A stretch of DNA of 64,000 nucleotides from Perognathus longimembris pacificus (Eukaryota; Chordata; Mammalia; Rodentia; Heteromyidae): NCBI RefSeq assembly GCF_023159225.1, contig NC_063169.1:58739934-58803933 (forward strand), given 5' to 3'. The first letter of the stretch is position 1. Every line of letters starts with the position of its first letter. The notes below the pieces were generated by a model. That model ran no database searches and had not been told where the DNA came from. It worked only from the letters and a program-made list of their open reading frames with translations. Positions 56,905 to 64,000 of the stretch are shown piece by piece. A program made the position numbers and the translations under genes.

Positions 56905-57237
56905 CCCACCAAAACAAACAAGTTCACAGTAAGAGACTGGAGAAATTCTAGACTTTTATGTACGAAACAACAACGATAACTGAGTAACCCAAAACGAAGT
57001 TTCCAAGTCCCTCACTCCAGTGCCATCTTCCCTAAGTCTTTGCGGTCGGGGCGAGGTCTCCACGCACGCCGCTCTCAGGGATGCCGACGCCTCTCAATGT
57101 CGAGTTCCGGGGTCCCCAGGAGCAGGTAGACAGGAGAATCGGTCCGCGGGAAGCAGGACGAGGCAGGGACGGCAGCGGAGGCGGAAGGCAGAAGGCGGGG
57201 AGGGAGGCGGGCGTCCGGCGGCGGCCAGGCCGAGGCC
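56905..57237 (-). other. SF3B5: Putative SF3B5 3' UTR with polyadenylation signal
   Basis: The minus strand downstream of the stop codon has no AATAAA for several hundred bases. The best candidate is the variant hexamer CATAAA at 56955-56960. It is followed on the minus strand by GT-rich sequence around 56905-56930, the usual arrangement of signal and downstream element. That would give a 3' UTR of roughly 300 nt. A second, weaker candidate is AGTAAA at 56853-56858. Confidence 0.5.
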
Positions 57238-57498
57238 TCAGTTCTCCTCCGGCTTGTCGGCCGGCGGCCCGCAGGGCTGCAGCATCTTCTCCATCAAGTT
57301 GAAGCGGACTCGGGCCTTGCTCTCGTTCTCGGCGATGGCGAAGTAGTTGAGAAGGTCGAAGTGGCCCATGTAGGAGCAGTAGGAGTCGCGGTGCTGGTTC
57401 ACCAGCCATTCCCACTTGGTGGTGTCGGCGTGGCCCGTGCCGATGTACTTGGACTGCAGGTGCTCCAGCTGGCTGTGGATGGTGTAGCGGTCGGTCAT
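57238..57498 (-). CDS. SF3B5: SF3B5 (SF3b10), splicing factor 3b subunit 5, complete single-exon gene
   Basis: The frame encodes 86 residues, starting MTDRYTIHSQ and ending ADKPEEN, which I recognise as mammalian SF3B5 at its normal full length. Known of the family: it is the smallest SF3b subunit of the U2 snRNP. It packs against the SF3B1 HEAT repeats and SF3B3, helps hold the branch-point platform in the nucleus, and is also reported in SAGA-type complexes. The protein has no enzyme motif. It is a compact helical protein with an acidic, proline-containing C-terminal tail. I chose the ATG at 57496-57498 because it gives the family N-terminus and has G at -3. The frame stays open upstream to another ATG at 57591, which would add 31 residues not found in the family. 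There are no introns, as expected for this natively intronless gene. A CpG island, an ETS-like site and a ZNF143 motif upstream argue against a processed pseudogene. Confidence 0.97.
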   Translation of the reverse strand: MTDRYTIHSQLEHLQSKYIGTGHADTTKWEWLVNQHRDSYCSYMGHFDLLNYFAIAENESKARVRFNLMEKMLQPCGPPADKPEEN

Positions 57499-57680
57499 CT
57501 CGCCGCCTTCCCTTTCCCTCTCACACCAGAAACTGCAGGCGCGGAGCTGCCACTCTCGGGTTTCCCGCCGGAGAGACGCCGGTCGCCGCACGGAACCGCC
57601 GGTCTCGCTCGGTCGCGGAAGAATGACCTCAGGATGACGCAGCTGCGTGGACTCTCAGCCGTTGGGTTTAGAGGCGGAAA

Positions 57681-57688
57681 CGGAAGTG
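57681..57688 (+). promoter_or_regulatory. ETS/GABPA-like site in SF3B5 promoter
   Basis: The octamer CGGAAGTG matches the ETS core found near the start sites of many housekeeping genes. It lies about 185 bp upstream of the SF3B5 start codon. Confidence 0.5.
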
Positions 57689-57824
57689 CGTTTTGTCTTG
57701 GAATTGGAGTTGCCTAGGAGACGCCCAAGCGGTGCCGCCCTTGCACGGGAGCCCCGCCCTCTTCGGAGAGCGTGGCATGTTGGTCCTTTTAGTGACTGGG
57801 CACACCTTTGGTCGCCTGAGCGTT

Positions 57825-57843
57825 GCATGCTGGGACTTGTAGT
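57825..57843 (-). promoter_or_regulatory. ZNF143/Staf (SBS-type) promoter motif
   Basis: Read on the minus strand this is ACTACAAGTCCCAGCATGC. It is one base away from the well-known vertebrate promoter motif ACTACAATTCCCAGCATGC at the central AA/TT position. It lies about 330 bp upstream of the SF3B5 start codon. ZNF143 recruits transcription machinery and supports promoter looping. Assignment to SF3B5 rather than to an unseen divergent transcript is an inference. Confidence 0.7.
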
Positions 57844-57902
57844 CTCGTGAGTTCGCGCCGGCCGGCTGGCGGTTGCAAGAGCCCTTGGCTGGCTCCTGGG
57901 GG

Positions 57903-57963
57903 GCGGTCAGGGCCTCGTGCATGCTAAGCGTGCACTCTACCGCTAAGACACATTTCCAGCCCC
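57903..57963 (-). mobile_element. ID SINE fragment at edge of the SF3B5 island
   Basis: 'cagggcctcgtgcatgctaa ... gcactctaccgctaagac' is a reverse ID. Confidence 0.75.
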
Positions 57964-58399
57964 CCAAGCATCCCTCTGCATATATTTTACGCGTGTAAAG
58001 GTTTCTATAAGGGACGTGCACAGGAATAAAAGCACGTGAACTGGGGATCGGTGTCTTCAAGCTTTGCTACACATTGCCAACTTGCATAATGACAATTCTT
58101 TTTGCCCTGCCTACTTCTTGATACCGGGTGGTGTCAAATACTTTGAAGTCTATTGAGTGGAATGGAAGTTCCCTGGGACTACATCTGCACAGCCCTGATT
58201 TCCGTGTCTTCCCTGTGTGTTTATTGACCTGTTGTATTTCTGCCTCTGTCACTTGTCTACTGAACCTTTGTTCATTTTCTATTGGACTTCTGTTTCTAAT
58301 TTTGAAGAGTTCTTTAAATATCCAGGACATTAGGCTTGCCTGTTATGTGTCTGTTTTTAGAAAGAAAGTTGTGTTTTGTCAACCTGCCTTTATTTTTGT
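57964..58399. other. Unassigned stretch upstream of SF3B5
   Basis: The sequence around 58090-58330 resembles old L1 ORF2-flanking DNA (ttctgcctctgtcacttgtc; ctattggacttctgtttcta) but is not clear enough to call. Confidence 0.35.
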
Positions 58400-58480
58400 G
58401 GGCTGAGAACGCAGTTCAGTGACAAGAGTGCTTGCCTCGTGTGTATAAGGCCTTGTTTGATTTTGATGCCTGGCACTAGA
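58400..58480 (+). mobile_element. ID SINE monomer
   Basis: 'gggctgagaacgcagttcag ... agtgcttgcctcgtgtgtat'. Confidence 0.75.
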
Positions 58481-58579
58481 ATAAAAAGTGATGCCCCTTG
58501 AGAACATGCAAATATATATCATTAGCTATAGTACTTTGCCACCTTGTAAAGTTCCATTTTTACATGTCTTTTTTTTTCT

Positions 58580-58662
58580 TTTTTTGGAGAAAGGGTCTTG
58601 CTATGTATGTAGTCTAGGCTAGCCTGAAACTTGTGATCCTCCTGCCTACTCCAGCGAGTTCT
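58580..58662 (-). mobile_element. B1 SINE fragment
   Basis: 'gagaaagggtcttgctatgt', 'tgaaacttgtgatcctcctg'. Confidence 0.72.
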
Positions 58663-59163
58663 TCAATTTACGTTTGGTTTGGTTCTCTTGCATGTTCTTT
58701 GACCCATCTTGGAAATCATCTCCTATCAATGTATAGAAAGTTACCTCCTTTCGTGGTCTTGTTTTACCACTGCATCATGCTCTGTTGGGTACATCTAGTA
58801 TATTTTAAATAACTACCCTTGTTGATTGATATTTATGTTGTTTCCAGTGTGGCATTGGCTGATCTTGCACACGCGCTATTCTGTACATGGCTGTGCATAT
58901 TCATAGCACAAATTGGAGCAGGGATATTAAAGCATTATTAAAAACAGCAAAATCACAGTTATGAATACCCCTATTAGTTCTGAAACACAGTGATTCTCAG
59001 TGAGTTTCAAATATCCTGTGTCTTCTGAAATTATAGCCAAATTTCACTAAGATTTCAGGAAATTCCCCCCCCCCCCAAATTAAACTCATATTTCTTTGAT
59101 GAACAACTAGGTCTCATTTTTTTTTCTAACTTTTGCTATGTACAAATGTTATACCAATATTTT
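58663..59163. other. No gene; weak old L1-like signal
   Basis: 'gttgattgatatttatgttg' and 'ctgtacatggctgtgcatat' hint at a reverse L1 ORF2 remnant, unproven. C-run at 59067-59077. Confidence 0.35.
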
Positions 59164-59178
59164 ACACTAGAGGGCACC
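59164..59178 (+). promoter_or_regulatory. CTCF-like motif
   Basis: The plus strand reads ACACTAGAGGGCACC, matching 14 of 15 positions of the CTCF core consensus. It lies about 1.7 kb to the right of the SF3B5 start codon, pointing away from the gene. Confidence 0.55.
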
Positions 59179-59449
59179 AAAATACCATTTAATGCCAACA
59201 AATAGACCTGTTATTGAGAACACTTTCTCAAAGGACTTGTGATTGAGATGCTGAAGATAGAATTTTGGTTTGCTAAGTTCTTAAAGGTATAAGACTTTGA
59301 TAATTGAGAAGAAAAAAGTAATGAAGTAATAATTGCCGTATCTGCATACAGATTTTACTTTGGAGTTTTATATTTTATTAGACAAAGTGGTGATGTGGAA
59401 TTTAGGTAATAAAGACCATAGATAATTTTCTAAAAAAAAAAAAAAAAAT

Positions 59450-59753
59450 TATGGTACTAGATTTGAACACATGCCTCAAGCTTTCTTTTTTTTTTTTTTC
59501 CTTGGCCAGTCCTGGGCCTTGGACTCAGGGCCTGAGCACTGTCCCTGGCTTCTTCCCGCTCAAGGCTAGCACTCTGCCACCTGAGCCACAGCGCCCCTGC
59601 TGGCCATTTTCCATATGTGTGGTGCTGGGGAATCTAACGGAGAGTTTTTATGTGTTGGAGGCAAGCACTCTTGCCACTAGGCCATATTCCCAGCTCCCTG
59701 GCCTCAAGCTTTCTAGGCATGTGTGCTAGCACTTAAGCCACACTCCCAGCCCA
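59450..59753 (-). mobile_element. Old ID monomer split by a dimeric SINE with 14-bp target duplication
   Basis: The old reverse ID (gtactagatttgaacacatg ... gcacttaagccacactccca) is interrupted by a reverse ID/ID-like dimer at 59501-59700. The 14-mer gcctcaagctttct lies at 59473-59486 and 59701-59714. Confidence 0.9.
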
Positions 59754-60164
59754 AGAATGTAGTGAATCTAAAGGACATTTTGCTAGCTATATTTTTTTTT
59801 TCCCTGTGGCGAAAGATACTCACTTACTTTTCTTTACCTAGCCATTGTGAGATTCACGTACCTGAGCAGATCTAAAACTCTCAATGTTTGGGGGATTTCA
59901 CCCCTAATTGAGCACAAACTATGGAATATGTTGCGTTGCTTAAAGCAGTCTTACAACACCCCCTAGAGCAGATATGAGTGTCACAGGCCTCTGTTCTATA
60001 AACATTTGAGATTTAATTGGGTTTTAAGGCCAGCCATTAAATCGCAGGCTCCCACAATTTTGTTTTGTTAAGTTTCTTGTGAGAAATATTTCTCTGAAGG
60101 AATACAGAAACATTGTAGACATATTTCATTTGTTGCCATAATATGAAATTTCCTTTCATGGCAG

Positions 60165-60320
60165 GATTCTCTGTGGTATCAACGGTGTCTTCACTCAAGC
60201 TTCTATCACAGAATACCACTGACGAGGTGACTTAATAACAACAGAAGTCCATTTCTCACAGTTTTAGAGAACGGAAAGTCCAAGATAAAGGTGAAGGTGA
60301 AGGTCTGGTTTCTGGTTTTA
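60165..60320 (-). mobile_element. MaLR-like LTR remnant
   Basis: 'cacagaataccactgacgag', 'aacaacagaagtccatttct' and 'acggaaagtccaagataaag' match the reverse 3' part of eutherian LTRs. Confidence 0.6.
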
Positions 60321-60379
60321 TAGGGTTTTGTTGTTGTTGTTGTTGTTTGTTTGTTTGTATTTTAGGAGGAGGTAGAGGA

Positions 60380-60624
60380 GTGCTGGTACCAGGGCTTGCT
60401 TGAACTTAGGGCCTAGGCATTGTCTCTTAGCGTTTTTTGTTCAAGGCTGGCACTCTACCACTGGTGATACACTCTACTTTTGGCTTTTTTTGGTTTGGTT
60501 TGGTTTGGTTAATTGGCCAAAAGAGCCGCAGGCCTTTCCAGTCTGTGCTGACTTTGAATCTCAACCTTAGATCTCAGGTTCCTGAAGAGCTAGAGGGACA
60601 GGCATGAGCCACCAATACCCAGCT
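60380..60624 (-). mobile_element. B1-like/ID-like composite SINE
   Basis: Reverse copy, with a (GGTTT)n expansion at 60488-60511 replacing part of the linker. Preceded by a TTG/TTTG tail at 60328-60358. Confidence 0.82.
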
Positions 60625-60627
60625 CCA

Positions 60628-60629
<2 letters not shown>

Positions 60630-60676
<47 letters not shown>
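60630..60676. repeat. (TG)n microsatellite
   Basis: About 23 TG units. Confidence 0.97.
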
Positions 60677-60678
<2 letters not shown>

Positions 60679-60689
60679 GGGGTTGTTGC

Positions 60690-60792
60690 TGTTTCATAGG
60701 TAAGGTCTTGCTGCATAACCCAATCTGGCCCTGAATTTGTGACCCTGCTGAGCCTCACAGTGCTGGGTAACAGTGGCACCCACCGCACCCAC
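60690..60792 (-). mobile_element. B1-like SINE fragment
   Basis: 'aggtaaggtcttgctgcata' through 'cctcacagtgctgggtaaca'. Confidence 0.65.
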
Positions 60793-62177
60793 TTTAAGCC
60801 TCTTTTCATAAGGGCCCAACTTCAATCCTGAGGGCTCTGACGGTGCCCCCACCTACCCAAATCCCCTTCCTTAAACCAGTGGGAGGGGGACACAGAAATG
60901 ACAAACCACAGCAATTTTAAAAGGGTCACATGTGTTCTTTTCCTAAGGAAGACAACCCATTGTTCAGTGCACAGTGTGACGAGGTTTCAGGCATATAAAA
61001 GGGAACTTGGCCATTTGTACTTCAGATAAAGCATGATGGAGGAAAGGGATGGGAGGCACTGAAAGGAGGGACATTGAGAAGCTCTAAATGGTGGCTTGCC
61101 GTGTCGTGTCCTGCAGGTGAGCGCAAGCCAGCTATGCCAGAAACCCTGGGAGAAGGGTGTGGCTTGAAGTGTTCCAGGAGCACCCCTATAGCTGGAGCAG
61201 AGGGGCAGGAATCAGAGCCATGGAAAGGTGGTGTTGGCGGGACAGATGGCAGGGGCATTTAGGCCTTGCAGGGTTGCGTTGAATCCTCTTCCTCTTGGGA
61301 GTCAGAAGAGGATTGTGAAAGACAGAGAGAATGTAATTCTGTGTACAGGCATGTTCTGTTCCTCCCTCCCACCCACGTTCCAGGTGCAGGGGTGAGCCAC
61401 GTTCCTTGTGGCCTTGTTTGGCTGCTTCCTCCTGGAGCCGTGTCTCCCAATGTCCGTCTGGGAGAGGCCTTGGCTTCCACTGGGGCTTTGCTCATCTTGT
61501 CCAGTGTGACTTGCTTGATCTCTTTCTACTTCCCTGATCCTGATCATTACGAATGCCACAGCTCTTATTTGCATGAAAATTCCTTTGAAATATAGAATAA
61601 TGTGCTCTGTGATATAGCACTGACATCTCCTATCAGTAGCCAATACACACATGTGTGTTAATTTTCTCAAGAGGCCATTATGCCATTGTGTGAGGGCGAC
61701 TTCATTGAGAGTGCATGTCTACACCAATATGGAAATTAACATGGCACAGTCTATCCGTGTTCCTAGAATCATGATCAAAGATACAACAGGAGATTAAGTC
61801 AAGCCCAAGAGCAAATGATTCATCAAGTGTTGCGATAAACACATTCCAGGATGCTGGGGGGCAGAGCAAGGCAGACGGGTTCACAGCAGGAGGATGATAG
61901 AAATGATGATAGGATGATGATGGAAATGATGATAGAAAGAAACAGTACATCTGTCAATCCGTAACCATCACAGCCCTCGGTTATCACTAGCAACTATTCT
62001 GTGTTGTACACGGTTGGGTCGTACGTTTACATGGCTGGCAGCGCAGTGGGTTTGCTTATACCAACATTACTACCACACACGTGAGGACCCCTAGCATGAT
62101 GCCGGCCTAAAGTAATGCCTAAAGTGTAACACGGCACATGACAGCGTCCCTAAACTTTCCTTTCCTTTGTTCGTTTT
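60793..62177. other. No gene recognised
   Basis: Single-copy-looking DNA of moderate GC, with a GATGATAG-type repeat at 61890-61938. The 109- and 122-codon frames at 61266-61670 have no recognisable product. Confidence 0.4.
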
Positions 62178-62252
62178 TGGTAGCGATGAGGATCAAACCC
62201 AGGGCTCGAGGCATGCTAGGCAAAGGATCTATCACTGAACTGTACCAGGAGG
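62178..62252 (-). mobile_element. ID SINE monomer
   Basis: 'gaggatcaaacccagggctc ... ctatcactgaactgtacc'. Confidence 0.82.
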
Positions 62253-62281
62253 CATGTCTTTGTTTGTTTGTTCATTGTTGT

Positions 62282-62368
62282 TTTTGAGACAGGTTCTTTG
62301 GACGTTGCCCAGGCTGGCCTCAAACTTGTGATTCTCAGGATGTAGGATTACAGGTGTGCACTCCCTTT
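62282..62368 (-). mobile_element. B1 SINE fragment
   Basis: 'gacgttgcccaggctggcct' to 'ggattacaggtgtgcact'. Confidence 0.82.
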
Positions 62369-63329
62369 CCTGTCTCAGGATCCAACTGGAGTGGTGTGTG
62401 ATCCTGAGCTCAGATTGGTGTTCCAATTCTTCCCACACAACCAGGGTCAGTGCAAGGTGCAGGGCATAATTACAATCAGCTCAGTAAAAAGAACTAGAGA
62501 CACACAAGACAATAGATCAGAGAGGCCACAGAAAAGAGATGGCCTAGGGAATATAACCATACATTTACAAAACGGTTAACGCGTATTCGTCAGGAATCAG
62601 TAAGGGGCTCATTTCCCGATAATTTGTCAATCTTAATTGGGAGTTATGTGTTTATTTCAAACACTGTAGTCATATTTTTCCTGTCTGAATGAAATAGCTA
62701 ATGAAATTGGCCTTCATAGGCTAAAGATTAATGTGAAAAAGGGAAATGCCAGTATTTTAACATACAAGCAAGTCAAAATTGAAACTTTCTTGCATAAGAA
62801 AAATAGCAGCCATCAAAACTACACTTTTCTTTTTAAAAATCTTATTTCCATATAGGTCTGAGAGGTTAAAATGTAAAATTAAATAGCATGTGGGACACGC
62901 TAAATATCCCAGCATGTTTGGCTGAGATAAGTGTTAACCCTTCTGCTAAAAAAAATGACAAACTGTCACTTCCACATTAGAGCTGAAGATAGTCCGAGCT
63001 TTTTCTTTTCTAATGCAAATCCATTTTATGCTGTATTTCTATACAAATCACTCAAAGCAATCCCATGTGTTCGTATTGAATGCATGTGGACTGAGAATTG
63101 TGATGAAGAATGCTAAATTATGGATAAAGCATTTAGTCTAGTTTAAATGAATGCTTCATTTACAGAGAGCTGACCTGAGGTTTTCTTCCTGTAAATTCAA
63201 GACTCACATAAAGACTCCATTTAATAAATACATATTATGCAGCCTTAAGGTAAAAGTTCAGATGCTGGGCCCTCCCAAGACTACAGAGGTAAATAAAGAT
63301 GTGGAAGACACTATGTCAAATACGATATA
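62369..63329. other. No gene recognised
   Basis: AT-rich unique-looking sequence. Confidence 0.4.
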
Positions 63330-63555
63330 AGCTGGGCAGCAGAGGCTCCCACCTGTAATCCTAGCTACTCAGGAGGCTGAGATCTGAGGATCACGGTTTG
63401 AGGCCAGCCGGGGTAGAAAACTCCCTGTGAGACTCTTACCTCCAATTAACCAATCAAAAACCAGAGGTGACACTGTGGCTAAAGTGGCAGAGCACTACCC
63501 TTGAGCACAAAGAGGCTCAGGGACAGCACCCAGACTCCACAACTGACAAAAGGGG
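63330..63555 (+). mobile_element. B1-like/ID-like composite SINE
   Basis: A well-preserved left half (cacctgtaatcctagctact) and tRNA-like half (gtggctaaagtggcagagca), slightly shortened at the end. Confidence 0.9.
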
Positions 63556-64000
63556 TGGGGGAGCAATGTAATTGTAGTTATGAACGAGTAGTAGGGAAAA
63601 AAATACAGTTTATTGTAATAGAAGACAACATCAAAACTGACTCTTCAGAGCAGTGATAGATTTCTTTCAACCTGAGATTTTTTTTTTTTAAGGTGGATAA
63701 ATGAAGGCATGGATAGACTTGCAAGTGCAGTGCTTCAAGAGCCGGTGATGGTGTTTAGCATTCTGGTGGAGGCTCTGTCCTGAGAAACATCATGGAGAAC
63801 GGAGAGTTCCTGGTGCATTCAGGGAACGGCCAGCCACAGTGAGAGGAAAGAAGGGCAGAAAGCAAGGGCAGCAAGGACTTGAAAATCATGATCGCAGAAG
63901 AGGTCAGACTTCACCAGGGAGGAAGAGTGACTCACGGGAGGGTGTGGGACAGGAGAGTCATTTCATTAAGTGTGAAAGTGACTTAGGAGAATTAGTGAGT
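63556..64000. other. No gene; purine-rich end of window
   Basis: 63840-64000 is rich in AGGA-type words (ggaaagaagggcagaaagc) and may be an old interspersed repeat I cannot assign. Confidence 0.35.

Larger units (their letters stand above)
57030..57900 (-). promoter_or_regulatory. SF3B5: SF3B5 CpG-island promoter and gene body
   Basis: GC- and CpG-rich DNA covers the coding exon and about 400 bp upstream of the start codon. No TATA box is visible, consistent with a housekeeping promoter. Transcription runs leftward. The 5' UTR probably starts between about 57600 and 57700, close to an ETS-like site. The start site is inferred, not seen. Confidence 0.8.

Noticed and set aside
57238..57498. 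SF3B5 as a processed pseudogene
   Set aside because: The reading frame is intact, SF3B5 is naturally intronless, and it has a CpG island, ETS-like and ZNF143 motifs and no A-tail or target duplication.
57668..58330. Short open frames just right of SF3B5 as a divergent gene
   Set aside because: No recognisable product, and they run through the promoter and an ID fragment.
59935..59965. Additional CTCF-like motif (caccccctagagcag region)
   Set aside because: Only about 11 of 15 core positions match, too weak to report alongside the two strong sites.

Overview
This 64 kb window is vertebrate nuclear DNA, almost certainly from a rodent. There are no prokaryotic-style genes. Most of the sequence is non-coding and full of short retroposons. 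The commonest ones combine a B1-like part (7SL-derived) with a tRNA-like part that reads roughly 'tgtggctcaagtggtagagt ... gttcaagcccc'. From memory these match the ID-like and B1/ID composite SINEs of geomyoid rodents (kangaroo rats, pocket mice, pocket gophers). B1 and ID SINEs, MIR, L2, old L1, MaLR-type LTRs and hAT fossils fit that placement. The family-level call is an inference.

One protein-coding gene can be identified with certainty: SF3B5, an 86-residue SF3b spliceosome subunit. It is an intact single exon on the minus strand at 57238-57498, with its own CpG island and a ZNF143-type promoter element. In human and mouse this gene lies next to PLAGL1 (ZAC1), on the same strand and upstream of it. 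In this orientation PLAGL1 should therefore lie at lower coordinates, transcribed leftward. Two further CpG islands sit where its promoters would be expected: about 45.78-46.9 kb (candidate non-imprinted upstream promoter P2) and about 20.0-22.1 kb (candidate imprinted promoter P1/HYMAI, the 6q24-type imprinting control region). The 20-22 kb island carries five TGCCGC/GCGGCA hexamers (the ZFP57 core) in about 640 bp and lies in the longest SINE-free stretch of the window (about 16.93-22.24 kb). Each island contains a good minus-strand splice donor. No PLAGL1 coding exon is visible; those would lie further left, outside the window.

Layout: 0-17 kb, presumed intronic DNA with SINEs, an MLT1-like LTR, a 53-bp minisatellite and a nested pile of L1 fragments; 17-19 kb, hAT fossils; 20-22.1 kb, CpG island 1; 22.2-45.7 kb, presumed P1-P2 intron with SINEs, L1, LTRs, several CA/TG tracts and a roughly 550-bp GGAA array; 45.8-46.9 kb, CpG island 2; 47-56.9 kb, P2-SF3B5 interval; 57.0-57.9 kb, SF3B5; 58-64 kb, intergenic DNA expected to lead toward STX11. 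Strong CTCF-like motifs sit at 25181-25195 (minus) and 59164-59178 (plus).

All long open frames other than SF3B5 are explained by CpG islands, tandem repeats or transposon fossils.
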